Of a stretch of 64,000 nt of DNA, positions 23,101 to 33,183 are shown piece by piece; positions within the stretch are counted from its first letter, which is position 1, and the number at the start of each line of letters is the position of its first letter. Below the pieces are notes generated by a model. That model was not told where the DNA came from. It saw only the letters and a list, made by a program, of their open reading frames with translations, and did no database searches. The stretch is taken from NCBI GenBank assembly GCA_947623455.1, contig OX392529.1:56439186-56503185 (forward strand), read 5' to 3'. The stretch comes from Mimachlamys varia (Eukaryota; Mollusca; Bivalvia; Pectinida; Pectinidae). Made by a program: the position numbers and the translations under genes.

Positions 23101-24701
23101 TAAAATTAAATAAAACTTACTTAAAATAAAAAATTAATTACTTCAGAGACTGTAAAATTAACAGAAAGTAAAATAACAAGATTTCTTTTCCAAAACTGTT
23201 GAGTGGTATGCGTATTTGATCTGTGGGCAAAATATGAAACTGCTAATTGCGTGCTTAATTGAGGTGCTAGAGGTTAATGTTATGCAAAAGAAATGAAAAA
23301 AATCTGGTGCTAACTCTGAATAGCAAACGTACATCAGGTGCAATAACTTGTGTTTTCTTCATAATTTATTATTCAATTTCAACCAAACTTCACCATTTTA
23401 CTCGGAAATGTATACGCTTTCAAATAGTTAACGTTATTTCAACATCTTAAAGGTTTGGGACCCTTTAAAGGAATCACACAACTAAATCAGCCTATCACGA
23501 AGTGTTTCATACGTTTGTAGTCCCTACCGAAAATTTGTTACGGCTAAGTACAGTGATTCTGAATAATCTAAATAGGTAATTGTTGACATATTCTGCATTG
23601 AATGAAATCTATAGATATTTAACTTTACAAAAATGTATACTTTTGGTAGATTCTGATATGTGATGGCGGATTGATATGGGGTCAAAAGTCAGAGGGTGTT
23701 CCCGTCCCATTTCACTGGTTTGATATGTAAATTTCCAGTTGTCCGAAGCAGACGCCCGTAGCGAGCTAAAATGCCACGAAACTTCTGATAAAATGTCATT
23801 TGAAGTCTTTGCCATGTATGTATCTGTGAATCCAGGCAGTTGTCACTAGTGTTGAACTTCAAATATTAAAGTTATTAGCTCTAAAGCTTAGTAATAACAT
23901 ATAGTAAATTATTTAGTTGTGTGAGTCCTTCAGAAATGCAGAATGGCGTTTCGCCTGCAACATAACTAGGGTATTACAGATAGTGCGGTTGCTTAGATAT
24001 AGCTGTATATATAATAAATCATAAGCGGAAACAACTCTCACAGCTAAATCATTTGCTATGTATTATTACTATTCATTTCAGCTAAAAGCGTTAATATTTG
24101 CGTTGAAGTTCAACACTTATATAGAGGAACTTCGAATGTACAGGATTATACTGTCCATACTATTTTTGAATTTGGTACCAGCTTAAAGTACTTATAATAC
24201 TGATTTACAATAGCCATTAGTTCACTCCGGTCAACATTTTGAAAAAAACAAAAAGCAATCGGGGCAAATATCAAACCTACATGTATCTACCTACATACTA
24301 TGTCAATAATAATGTTAAACAGTCGAACTTCGCTACCTCGAAGTCGGCTGGAAAACAAACAAACTTCGAGTTATCCGAGTTAGGTGGGTTCGAATACTTA
24401 GGGTGAAGTCTTGCCGGGACTGACGACTTAGTTCGAATTAAACAGGGTCTTCGAGTTACAAGTATTCGAGTTAACGAGTAACAAGTTAACTGTTATTGCA
24501 GATTTGAGCATTTTGAGTAGTTTTTGTTGACGCCTTTTGTTTTAATTGCAGGGAGACAGTGGCGGTCCGTTACAGTGCTCAGTGAATGGAGTCTGGACGC
24601 AAGCCGGAGTTGTTTCATGGGGTAACGAAAACTGCAGGACTGGACCTTCCGTATATAGCAGAACCTCTTACCACAGGGACTGGATCTTGTCTAACATGTA
24701 G
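8036..24701 (+). CDS. Secreted S1-family (chymotrypsin-fold) serine protease, whole gene
   Basis: Six exons: 8036-8108, 12401-12578, 20271-20352, 21038-21203, 21604-21746, 24552-24701. Together they are 792 bp, giving 263 residues and a stop, the normal size for this family. Residues 1-18 form a hydrophobic signal peptide. The catalytic domain begins IVGG at residue 38. The triad is His78 (TAAHC), Asp123 (HDMAIIKL) and Ser217 (GDSGGP). Cysteines lie at the usual C42/C58, C168/C182, C191/C220 and C136/C201 positions, with one extra Cys in exon 3. The S1-pocket base (chymotrypsin 189) is Gly, not Asp, and position 226 looks like Ser, so trypsin-like Lys/Arg specificity is not expected; chymotrypsin- or elastase-like cleavage is more likely. 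The residue before IVGG is Ala, so activation by trypsin is also not expected. Exon 3 is the least certain part, but its phases close the frame exactly. The role (digestive or immune) cannot be told from sequence. Confidence 0.85.
9755..9920. mobile_element. Pogo/Tigger-like transposon remnant
   Basis: AACCTCGTTATCTCGAAGTCG near one end and TTCGAGATAAAGATGTTTAACTG near the other give imperfect inverted termini. The interior matches the element at 24318-24494 (GCCGGGACTGACGA and the surrounding TTCGAATTAA). No transposase ORF. Confidence 0.55.
10246..10691. mobile_element. MITE-like element, second copy
   Basis: Same family as 5555-6022: CCGCCATATTGGATCCAACT, GAACCGGTTCGTTCC and the terminal GCTAAATGGAACACG are conserved. 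The left terminus is missing or mutated. Confidence 0.7.
11935..12125 (-). mobile_element. tRNA-derived SINE
   Basis: On the - strand: GATGGTGCAGTTGATAGTG (A-box-like), GGGATTCGATTCTCC (B-box-like), then GTATGGGGTCATCTGCCC and CACTCCGGTTTCCTCCCAC. The CTCCGGTTTCCTCCCAC block is common in central domains of marine-invertebrate SINEs (recalled, not searched). Confidence 0.65.
12140..12330 (+). mobile_element. SINE, opposite orientation
   Basis: GGGTTGCGAGTTTAAGACCC, CTGACCGTAGGTCGG and TAGGTACTCCGGCTTTCC, followed by GGCACGTCCTTAAATGACCC and TTATAGGACGTAAAA. The CTCCGG..TTTCC core is shared with the neighbouring SINE, which is inverted relative to this one. It ends about 70 bp before protease exon 2. 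Confidence 0.6.
12401..12578 (+). CDS. Protease exon 2 (propeptide, IVGG, catalytic His)
   Basis: Acceptor TCATTACAG, phase 1 in and phase 2 out (AGCAA|GTAAGC). Encodes a short propeptide ending PDQPLA, then [35 protein letters not shown] and TFRS. His57 of chymotrypsin is residue 78. The propeptide has no Arg or Lys at the activation bond. Confidence 0.93.
12610..13770. repeat. 43/44-bp minisatellite
   Basis: About 26 tandem copies of a unit containing AACTCTATACAAATAAGTA and TCATGTAATCTTTATCTCCC. Two unit types alternate irregularly: one with CCCCGGCA (44 bp) and one with CCCAGCA (43 bp). Copies differ by few bases, so expansion is recent. It begins about 30 bp after the exon 2 donor. Confidence 0.95.
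13771..14010. repeat. Transitional degenerate repeat zone
   Basis: Diverged units share pieces with both flanking satellites (GTAATCTTTATCTTACCGGC, GTAATATTCATCTCC). This suggests the 43-bp and 40-bp satellites share an ancestor through the TAATCTT.ATCTCCCCGGC core. Confidence 0.6.
14010..18715. repeat. About 40-bp satellite array, roughly 115 copies
   Basis: The unit contains TCTCTACAATTAGAGA followed by GAACGCAATCTCCATCTCCCC and GG. The first 16 bases are a perfect 6-bp inverted repeat around CAAT, so every unit can form a small hairpin. Variant units (GGAGTCTATAATTAGAGAG, CAGTTAGAGAAT, GAACGGAATC, GAACGCTATC) recur in the same order at long intervals, showing higher-order structure. It lies wholly in protease intron 2. 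Confidence 0.95.
18716..18855. other. Non-repetitive spacer
   Basis: Unique AT-rich intron DNA between two repeat arrays. No exon seen; one weak acceptor (CTAACAG) is followed by too short an open stretch. Confidence 0.5.
18856..19350. repeat. Degenerate roughly 30-bp repeat
   Basis: About 15 diverged units built on GATCTTTAGGTTATACCACGA with variants GTTAATACTACGAGATC and GAGGTCACACCTCAAGATC. It is older and more mutated than the neighbouring satellites. Confidence 0.85.
19818..19980. mobile_element. Foldback MITE
   Basis: Arms of about 75 bp: left begins TTGAACGGCG and runs to ATTGCATGAAG; right is the inverse, from CTTCATGCTATATGG to CGCCGTTCAA. The loop is about 10 bp (CCCACTAGGT). It could fold into a near-perfect long hairpin. 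No coding capacity. Confidence 0.85.
20271..20352 (+). CDS. Protease exon 3 (predicted)
   Basis: Needed because exon 2 ends in phase 2 while exon 4 starts in phase 0. This 82-bp open segment follows a good acceptor (TTGTTTCCAG) and ends ATA|GTGGGT. It encodes a segment beginning NWYVHIEKK and ending NVHI just before HPGYN of exon 4, giving the normal spacing of about 32 residues between the catalytic-His Cys and HPGYN. The sequence is only weakly like the family's W.V..G.H segment and has an extra Cys. Alternative donors (GTAATG, GTTCAT) lie 8-13 bp earlier; only GTTCAT also keeps the frame. Confidence 0.55.
20385..20995. repeat. 35-bp minisatellite
   Basis: About 17 copies of a 35-bp unit containing TATTGTGACGTCTGGTACTG and ATCTAGTATTATAAC, with few substitutions (GGTCCTG, TATGACG). 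It lies in the short intron between exons 3 and 4, ending about 40 bp before the exon 4 acceptor. Confidence 0.95.
21038..21203 (+). CDS. Protease exon 4 (catalytic Asp)
   Basis: Acceptor TGTGTTACAG, phase 0 in. Encodes [20 protein letters not shown], then [10 protein letters not shown] and [12 protein letters not shown]. Asp102 of chymotrypsin is residue 123. It ends in phase 1 at AAAG|GTAACT. Confidence 0.93.
21604..21746 (+). CDS. Protease exon 5 (S1-pocket strand)
   Basis: Acceptor TTTATTAG, phase 1 in, phase 0 out at TGTTAT|GTAAGT. Encodes [15 protein letters not shown], then [15 protein letters not shown]. The GSCY ending places Gly at pocket position 189, where trypsins have Asp. Confidence 0.93.
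21798..22256. mobile_element. 459-bp element copy 1
   Basis: Begins AATCACACAACTAAAT and ends ATTTAGTTGTGTGAGTCCTT, so the ends are inverted repeats. A second copy, 1,674 bp downstream, is nearly identical (about three differences noticed by eye). It starts about 50 bp after the exon 5 donor. Short ORFs in the copies are not convincing genes. Confidence 0.8.
22257..23471. other. Unique intron segment between the two 459-bp copies
   Basis: AT-rich with a C run near 22581. The junctions read CCTTTAAG on the left and CCCTTTAAAGG on the right, extending the inverted ends of the flanking copies. No coding sequence seen. Confidence 0.5.
23472..23930. mobile_element. 459-bp element copy 2
   Basis: Direct repeat of 21798-22256. 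The left end is extended by AAGG, giving terminal inverted repeats of about 20 bp (AAGGAATCACACAACTAAAT against AAGGACTCACACAACTAAAT). Confidence 0.8.
24318..24494. mobile_element. Pogo/Tigger-like MITE
   Basis: Starts AACAGTCGAACTTCG and ends in the rough inverse (..GAGTTAACGAGT..GTTAACTGTT). The interior TTCGAGTTATCCGAGTTAGG and GCCGGGACTGACGAC match the remnant at 9755-9920. The termini resemble pogo-group ends from memory. Confidence 0.6.
24552..24701 (+). CDS. Protease exon 6 (catalytic Ser, stop)
   Basis: Acceptor TTAATTGCAG, phase 0. Encodes [40 protein letters not shown] and SNM, then TAG. Ser195 of chymotrypsin is residue 217. SWG (214-216) leaves an open pocket entrance. Confidence 0.95.
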   Translation, partial: GDSGGPLQCSVNGVWTQAGVVSWGNENCRTGPSVYSRTSYHRDWILSNM

Positions 24702-24981
24702 ACAAGTAACAAATACTCAAAAACATGACATGAATCTTATATACAGCCGCGCAGACACCATGATAGATAGTTTTAATAGAACTTTTGATGACATTTGCTG
24801 CCTCTCGAAACGGCACCACAACTGGGAAAATATCCTCAGGGAACTGTGATCACATACTTTTATATGTTATGTTAAACCGGTATGTTTGAAACATTAAGTA
24901 ACAATATGATTGGTTTTTGGAATATGTTGACATAATATACCACACAATCCACGTGTGCCGCCAGACAGCGTGCTGTCCTAA

Positions 24982-25585
24982 GGGTTGGGATGGCTGGCGG
25001 CTTTGGAGACTCAGAATTCCTCCGCATTTAAATATGCGAAATTTTAGCGAACCGTCCAAGGATCGTTGATCAAGTAGTGTTTCATAATATGCAACGTTTT
25101 TTACACATGAAAATTAGATATCAATGGAAAAAATATAGATATTTTTACACGTGTACCAAACCTATACATTTAATCAAGTAACAGACGATCTTTAGCTAAC
25201 TGCCATCACCCATTTCTAAAAAATAACCAGACTCCAGACATCTGTTTGAAAATGGCCGCGCGTTGCGAGCTATCGCGAGAGTTTATTTCTGTGCTACATG
25301 TATTTATTTTGTATCACGTGACTTTAGACGGCGGTCATTTTCAATCAGATGTCTTGAATCTGTTGTTTTTAGAAACGGGTGGCGACAGATAGTAAACGAC
25401 CTTCTATGGCTTGATCAAATGTGAAGATTAGTAGAAAAAGTATCTGTTCCTTCCATTGATACTTTATTTGAATCTGTAAAAAACGTTGCATGTCATAGGA
25501 AACTTCTTAAGCTAGAATTTCGCATTTTACATAAGGAGGAATTCTGACTCTCGTAGCCGCCAGTCGTCTCAATATTGAGCGGATC
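24982..25585. mobile_element. Large foldback (inverted-repeat) element
   Basis: Left arm 24982-25265 and right arm about 25325-25585 are imperfect inverse copies. Examples are CTGGCGG..CTCAGAATTCCTCC against GGAGGAATTCTGA..CCGCCAG, and GCAACGTTTTTTACA against TGTAAAAAACGTTGC. The loop is about 60 bp. Arms differ by many substitutions, so it is old. It lies about 280 bp after the protease stop codon. Confidence 0.8.
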
Positions 25586-25959
25586 AGAGTCGGACTCCTT
25601 CGGGCTAGAAAACGCGTTGAAGGGAGTAGCAGTTCATTGACAAATTTTGAAAAGATGTGATTTTATTTTATATACATGTACATATGCTTAATAATAAAAT
25701 ATTATTTTCCTATCCCTGGTTTCATTTAATACTCTATAGCAGATTGCTCTGGGGCCGTATTCATGAAACCGTTCCCATGTTGAAGCATGGATTTTGTGCT
25801 CAAGTTAAATTTTTGATTTGGGTATGAATTAATAAAAACAAAGCTTATTCTGTTCATGATTTTGGGAAACATTGAAGAGACTTTGATTTTGCATGGAAAC
25901 CAATATCTGATATGTAAGCATTGCTTCAGTTTCCTTGGGATTAACATATTTGTCTCTTC

Positions 25960-26290
25960 AAAGTAAAGTTGTTATTTATTACATGGTCAATATCAAGACT
26001 TTTTGCAAATAACTTGCCTAGTGTTGTATCCTTTACAGTCTCGTAGAATGGGGAGTGCCAAAAAAACCTTTCCAATTACCAGAGAGAAAAAAGAGCGACC
26101 GAAAGATAGAACCCTGTGAAACACCAGCTGTCACTTATGAATTAACATCAAATTGTTTTATGCAGCGAAAATTGTTTTCAAGCTTTAAACGTTTGGCCTG
26201 AACACCATACTTATCAAGTTTTTGTTACAAGTCCCTGTGCCAAACACGATAAAATGCTTTGGAGAAATCACAAACAATCAATAGTGTATA
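25960..26290 (-). pseudogene. LINE reverse transcriptase relic
   Basis: On the - strand the frame reads CDFSKAFYRVWH, QKLDKYGVQAKRLK and TAGVSQGSIF in the correct RT order, with several stops between. This is the CR1/jockey-type RT pattern (FSKAFD..VWH..GL, GVPQGS..GP). The catalytic YADD region is missing. Confidence 0.7.
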
Positions 26291-28324
26291 AATACCGAGT
26301 TTGTTTTGTACACAAACAGTAATTGAAAACTTAATTTGCGAGCTTTAAAAAACGTCTGTTGTCTTTGTCAAGCAAAGAGTAAAATAGTGTATGATATCTG
26401 TCCTCTAAGGCCATACATATACTATGAAATGATTAAATAAGTTCCGAATTGTGGAACGATATGGGTAAAACAAAACTGTTGTTTGTTCAGAAAAGTATCT
26501 TTTATAAGATATTTGAATATATATACAGTGTATTCATGTATATGTGTATAAATAACGCGTCCAACACATCTGAGTAAAGATTCAGTTTTATCTTTTTTTC
26601 GAAATTGGCATAGCACACGGACGTTTCGTTGAACAAAAAGCGCAGTTTCGACTGTTTCCTCTGTAATCATTTTTAATATTTTGTGACAAAAGCATCTGGC
26701 CCCGGCGTCATCAACATTCCTTAACTTAAAAAAATCCATAGGAAAGCATATCGGAACTTAAGGGAGGGTCCTTAACTTAAGATTGCCCCCTTAACTTCTG
26801 TATTACTAAGTATATTTTTAAGTTATTATTAATAAGGAAAATTAATGAAACCAGGGCCTAGACTGTGAGGCTTTCTTAACATATAACGGTTTATAAATAT
26901 TACACATCCCGAGCTGAAATATCGACATTAGGTGTATAAACATGTACAGGCACTAGTATTAGTTTCAAAATTTGTAATCAATATTCGTGATCGATTTAAA
27001 AATGTTAGCTGGGGATTTTAGATTTAGACGGATTATCGGTGACAATATCACGGAGGAATATCTTGTGTACAGTTTACCATTTAACAACAACCGCAAAAGT
27101 TTTCAATAAACTTAAATATGATAAATAAAGGTATATTTCAGCATAAACATTTCTTCAGTGTACTTTAGCCTAAAGCCCTCTTTATTTCGAGCTTTCGAAA
27201 ATGTACTTGTCAAAAGGATTGCTTTTTCGTTCCCAATACAGTTTCCGGCCTTAATTAAGAGCCCCGCTAAATACTGCCCTATATATTGTGACCAACCTGT
27301 CCTTGAGTCCATGCTCCATAAACTGTGTAACCTGTCATAGTAGAGGGATGAAACTGCATGATTGTTTGCCACTATTAGAAGGTGAGTTGCGTATTCATAT
27401 AATTTTGTCCTCCAAAGGTGAAGGTCTGTGACCAAAGAGTAAAGGTAACAAATGTCTTGATTGCTTCAAACATTCCCAGGTGTACGTCAAGGTGATGCCA
27501 TCAGTCACTCATTGTGTCTTATCAAATGGAACAATAACTGACAAACCTCAAAAATGTATCAAGGGTCAAACTAATAATTTAAGTCTAAACATTTTATAAA
27601 AAAAACCCAAATAAAAACATAAAGCAAAGTTGTTGTTAATCGAACAATGTTTCAACTATGTCAAAGTCAACGGATCAAAAGTCATGTCAAATTTTCCATT
27701 TCTAAACTTCTAACTTAGGGTCAGATTTACATAGTAGGGCCCTTCCAGACGTGTCAGTGTTTTAGTTTTGATGACACTTTGAATGCAACCAATTTATTAT
27801 TAAGTTCTAATTGGCACCGTTGAATTGTTAGAATGATAAGGACGTCATATCTACCTATTCTTCATAGCAGTTTGTTCTTATATTAACTCAAATATATTAT
27901 TTACATATTTGCTTTATGTTGCAACCGAGTATCCCTTTGATTTGCTTTCAAACTCATTTTCAACTAGTCCTTTTTTGTTCAGAATTTCCTTCCTTAGCTC
28001 GAATTTCATCTAGAGTATATCGTCGGTGTTTCGTTTTTCTCGAATTTTCATGAGTTTGTCAGTAAAAACGTACATTTAACGTCAATTGTATTTGAACTAT
28101 TTATCAAAGTTTACCTACCTGAATCAGGACGTAATTGTGCAATATCCGTTCTGGAGTACATCCAAAATTTACTTCTTAAACAATGTTTTTTGTATTTATG
28201 CATCAACAGTAATAAGAACAGATCTGCGCTCACTTATACACTGTACTATCAACCACTGTTATACTACGGCCGAATCTAAATATAGAAAATGCCTATCAAA
28301 TATTTCCCCTTGCATGTTGTTTCC

Positions 28325-28680
28325 CATCCACGATACCAGGGGTTACGCTCACCTACGCTCTCTACACCTCTGTAATAGGTCATAACAAAATTTAAGGTAC
28401 GCTTAGGTATGCAAAACCTGACCCATCGCTGCACGCCTGTCCTTTGAATATTACACCAGGAGCCGCAACCAACTTCAAAGCTTGCCAGTTGTTATAATAA
28501 TCGTTATAATAATTATGATCACATTTTTGTGAACATCAAAGGGTCGAACCATTGATTCTTCTTGTCTCATCAACAAGGGGGCTCACACGTAGCCTCAAGG
28601 TTTGCCATGATATATTCCCGGGGTGTTGACTGTAGAGAGCGTAGATGAGCGTAACTCCTGGATATCGATGATGGTTGTTT
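28325..28680. mobile_element. TIR element, about 350 bp
   Basis: Left end CGATACCAGGGGTTACGCTC and right end GAGCGTAACTCCTGGATATCG are inverted, followed inwards by CTACGCTCTCTACA on both sides. The interior (GGAGCCGCAACCAACTTCAA, GCCATGATATATTCCC) matches parts of the larger element at 52165-53990, so this is probably a short derivative of the same family. Confidence 0.75.
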
Positions 28681-28784
28681 CTTTGTGAAAGTTTTACAAA
28701 TGTACTGCTTCGGTGCTTGCATTATAATTTAAGATTCCAATTGATTTTTGTACTTTTAGGGTCGCATGTTGTCGGTCGCATGGT

Positions 28785-29235
28785 CCAAAAAAATGTTTAA
28801 GTGGTCTGTCAGTCTCAGACGTACTGGAAGCCCTTGTTTGAGATTGCTCTTCAGGTCGGAAGGTCACAGATCAAGGTCACCCTTACTATAAATAGAACGT
28901 ACATCCGAAGTAAGATATCCGTAAAATAACCGTATTTCTCGTGTGTCTATTTAACGCAAATAAATACAGTGCTTCCTTACTCGAAGCCTTTGCTTTGATT
29001 GCTCTTTGGGTCTGAAGGTCACAGATCAAGGTCATCCATGTTATGAATAGGACCGACATCCGCAATAAGGTATTCCGTGCAATAACTATATATATATATC
29101 AGACAATCAAACTTAATTATTTAGAAATGCCTGACTAAAAGTCCTTGTTTGTAATTGCTCTTCAGGTTTGTAGGTCACAGATGAAGGACACTGTTACTAT
29201 AAATAGAACCGAAGTCTAAACAAAGGTTACTACAC
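28785..29235. repeat. Three-copy imperfect repeat
   Basis: Units near 28830, 28980 and 29130 share CCTTGTTTG..ATTGCTCTTCAGGT, GAAGGTCACAGATCAAGGTC and TATAAATAG.ACC. Spacing is roughly 150 bp. Such AAGGTCA-rich repeats are dispersed in mollusc genomes (recalled). Confidence 0.65.
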
Positions 29236-31059
29236 TGTATAAAAAAGTCCGAGATCCTTTGGGCCTTAAGGGCTCTTGTTTATTTGAAACAATTATACGT
29301 TTTAATCATAAAGTGTTATAATCCGTTGCCCACACAGACGACATATCCACTTCCATGGAGTTCTTGATAACATGTTACGTCATAGCTTCTAAGTGGATTA
29401 TTGTCGTACATACCACAATACTTTACAAAAAAAAATGATAAAACATGAAATACGACAAAGTAAATTTTATTTATTGTGCACATAAATGTAACATTCTTGT
29501 GTCATCTATTCAAATAAACTACATGTATGACATACAAAGTTCTCAATGAAAATGCTATACTGCAAATCAAACACTATAGGCCCTACAAGGGCAACAAGAA
29601 GTCCAGGACAGAAATTGACATGAAGTTAAGATTATTTATTAAGGTCAAATTCACGTAAAAAGATAATTTCAATATTGTTTCAGATCCAATTTACCAAAAA
29701 CCAAAAAATCATCTCGTAAAATTTTCGCATCGAATTAAGTTCAATTTTCACTCAGAGTTTATTCTTTGCTATATTGTGTTTTTTTTCAAGCAAATTTGAT
29801 CTGAGATCGACAAAAGGTTGCCATAAAGAAATGTTTCCAACATTAACAACCATATAGAGTATTGCTGAAGCAAAACTTGTTCCCTACTGGTCCCCACAAG
29901 ATATAAAGACGCAATAATTCATTAAACAAATTACAGAGACTGGGCATAGATATCACCTTGATGTATCTGTATACCCAGTTTCAGTTCAATATGAGCACAA
30001 ATTGCAGGGATAATGCGCGGAAACTGAATTATCAGATTTTTTCTCAGTCCTAGGGACGTAACTCTGTAAAAAATAATTCAACCGTAACCAAATTAGAATT
30101 TGACCGAGATATCCCCATGATTTTGTATACAAATTTCAGTTCGATATCTGCACTCGTTGCAGGGTCAATGATCGGAAAACGACTATACGAAACGACTATT
30201 TCGCGGCAATTTAATTTCGAAAAAAATACGGTCGTAAACCCAGTTTACAGTACAGTAAAGTACTCCTACAGTTGGCGCAACTGTGATTGAAAATATTCCG
30301 CGGCGATGAATTTCCGCGAATTTTTATCGCCTGCTAAATACGCGAAAATAAGTTGGTTTACAGTATATGAAGTGACAAAAATGTGAAAAAAAATGTAAAA
30401 AAAATATCAAGATATATGCTGTATCAATTGGTCACTAAATACAACAAGGTATATTTACATTTGCATGGCAAAGCCGTTATATAAAATAACAAGAGCGACG
30501 TTCGAATTAAGAGACATTAGCTAGTAAAGAAATGCGTTTTGGATCTTCAATAATCAAGTTAAATGCAGTAAAGAGCTTCTTTGCGACATATCCCCAGATT
30601 GAACTATCATGGATCCCAAACAATCACGCTAGTAAACAACTGCTAAGCGTCACTCCAATATGTTCTACCATATTTGATCCTAAATAACCAAGCATTAAAC
30701 AACTACCAAGCGCCACTCTAAAGTATTCAACCATCGCGAATCCCTGAAAAAAAACCACAATCATGAGCCCCTAAAACTAAGCTAGTAAATAACTGCTTAG
30801 CATCACTCCATAAGATTCAACCCTCATTGATCTCAATAATCAAGTTTATTAAGAACTGCTGGGGTCCCCCTCCAAAGCAAATAACAACTACTAGCATTCA
30901 AGAAGATGTAAAGTATCACATTTACGTTCATCTTGTATATTACTAATAATAATGATTCGAGGTTCTTATATATCGCTTTTTCATAACCTGAAGGTCGTTT
31001 CGGAGCGGTTTAGAAATTATTATTCGTGGTTATAAGCCCTTAGCAACCAGCCAATATCG

Positions 31060-31260
31060 TTCTCAACTCTTTGGGGAGCATACGAATGATGGTGCCATTT
31101 CGGCGCTTACAGCTAGCATTGCCCCATCACGTACTCCGAATATGAATAGACTGAAACAAATGGGGTAAAGTACATCTTGCTCAAGGACACAACACAAGTA
31201 CCGTAGCCGGGATTCAAACACGTAGCCACAGGGCAAGCAAACCTCCGGCATGTTATGAAC
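31060..31260 (-). mobile_element. SINE fragment
   Basis: On the - strand: TTTGAATCCCGGCTACGG (B-box-like), then TCCTTGAGCAAGATGTACTT and ACCCCATTTGTTTCAG. The CCTTG.GCAAGA..CTTTACC pattern is typical of tRNA-derived SINEs. The short ORF over it is not a gene. Confidence 0.55.
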
Positions 31261-31559
31261 CTGTTCTTGACTGTCTCATGGTCACTGTAATACAGTTTAT
31301 TGTCAAATTAACATAATCCCAATTAATAGGATATGTCATTCCGCAATATTTAGTTGTACCAAATCGTGCGTGCGTGCGATGGGAATCGCACACATAAACG
31401 CACAATCTTTCGATCGCCCAGTTGCGTGCACCGAACGATGTGTGAACAGTGTGTGCACGATGTATGCACGCATTATTGGTGCGTTGTGCGTTACCACAAC
31501 TGTGAAATAAGAGGTTGTTTTTCTTATCATTTTCATTAGCAGATAGCTAACTCAGCGTT

Positions 31560-31790
31560 TGAAAGTTTAATGGTCGCCATCTTTGTCTCATTGAGAAATA
31601 CTCTGTATCTTTGTCTGATATGAAGAAGGACCCTTTTGACTAAGCTCATTAGTGTGTTTTCTTGTTGTGATAGACAATGGTGACTCAGTTCTAATATTGA
31701 GGTCTTGATCTTTACTTGGATGTATCCAAGCTATACATGGCAGATGTTTTCGATGAAGCAGACAACGCTTTCTCTTCCAGAAAACATTGG
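31560..31790 (+). mobile_element. Penelope-like noncoding tail
   Basis: Contains TGGTCGCCATCTTTGTCTCA, CTCATTAGTGTGTTTTCTTG and CGATGAAGCAGACAACG, matching in order the tails at 47690-48010, 54790-54990 and 56840-57060. Confidence 0.6.
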
Positions 31791-32242
31791 CCCGTAATCA
31801 TGAACTCGTTATCATGTTCAAGCATGAATTCTGTGCTCAAGTCAGCTTTCTTGAAACTCTCCTTACTCACGTCGAAGAGTCAAAAAATGTAAATGTTGAA
31901 AATAGCTTTCGACTTCATGCCTCTTCAACTTTTTACCAAAACTTTGACAAAATTAGATTGTTTAAATAATGTATAGCCGGAACAAGAAATAGGGCTTGAG
32001 CACGAAATCCATGCTTGAGAATGAGAACGGTTTCATACTTTTACAAGGGTCTTCATCTTAATCTTTCGTTTTTTCATGCCCATTGTTTAATATATTTTGA
32101 GTTTAGATTATGGTTTAGATATACTCTTCGGTATTCTCTTATTATTTTTCATTAACATGAAGAAAATGCATAAATTATGACATTTGGGTGATAATGAAGA
32201 GAATATTAATTGCAGGTGGAAATGCTGTGTTAACATTTCATC

Positions 32243-32332
32243 ATATATTGTTCGTACCGGAAGTGTAAACACTGAGGGTGGATGTTTTTCGTACCGGAAG
32301 TGTAAACACTGAGGGTGGATGTTGTTCGTGCC
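32243..32332. repeat. 46-bp tandem duplication
   Basis: Two head-to-tail copies of a unit containing TTCGTACCGGAAGTGTAAAC followed by ACTGAGGGTGGATG. Confidence 0.85.
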
Positions 32333-33118
32333 GACACGTGCCTGTCGGATATGGTGCGAGAATGGCAAATATACGCTGTAGGTTGTTTTCTGGATAGAGT
32401 TTATGCAAAAGCGATTGTGTTCTTTGTAAACTGCGTTTTACATTTTGTATATGCTATTACATTCAGGGTAACATAAAAATATAAGTGAAGCCCAAATTAC
32501 AATATAAATATGTACAAAAAAAAACCAGTCGAATTCGGTAGCAACAATAATTTACAAGACTGGCTCCCACAGATACTAATTTTTTTGATCATATGGAAGT
32601 CTGATTCTAGCCGAAGTCTGAAACTACGGAGGTTACTAGCAAGCTTGAAGTAAAACAAAGTAGAAGAATTCTCCATATAAACATTAGAGGCTGGTGTCTG
32701 TCTTATACTACGTATGAATACCAACGGTAGTTGGTAAGGTAAGATGCTCTAGAGAAATTACATAAATGCTAAATGGGTAAATTGAGAAACAAGCAATAAA
32801 AACACTATATTTGCTTCCATTAGCCACTTTTAAACGTTTGTTTACTCATAAAAGTAGCACTTTTAACAGGTTTTATTAATCTATAGCGGTTGTTTACTGC
32901 TTGCATTGATACACTGTTCTAGTGGTGCCGCCACAAAATGTCTAAAATTTTGAATTCTGAAGTGTGTATCCATCGAATAAGAAAATGGCTAGCTTTTAAT
33001 TTTTGAATTATTTCAAATAGTTCATGTTTCTAAAGAACAATGAATCGAGCAATTGCTGTCGTTGATCAGTTACCCCGATAACGGTACCTTAGTTAAAACA
33101 AGTATCAATACGCCGAGC

Positions 33119-33124
33119 TTTATT
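33119..33124 (-). terminator. Candidate polyadenylation signal of the SRCR gene
   Basis: AATAAA on the - strand, about 60 nt past the stop codon. Another AATAAA overlaps the stop codon itself (33183-33188 region). Confidence 0.45.
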
Positions 33125-33183
33125 GCGTATACACTGATATAATGCGCTTTCAGAGTTTACTTGGCTGAAGGCGGTACGTACAT

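Larger units (their letters stand above)
24702..33183. other. Intergenic region between convergent genes
   Basis: Contains a foldback element (24982-25585), a dead LINE RT (25960-26290), a TIR element (28325-28680), a three-fold imperfect repeat (28785-29235), a SINE (31060-31260), a Penelope-like tail (31560-31790) and a short tandem duplication (32243-32330). Between these (26300-28300, 29240-31050, 31800-32240, 32340-33180) I see no gene and no strong structure. Confidence 0.6.

Noticed and set aside
31336..31540. Overlapping ORFs on both strands around GTGCGTGCG/CGCACA palindromes
   Set aside because: Palindromic low-complexity sequence explains open frames on both strands.
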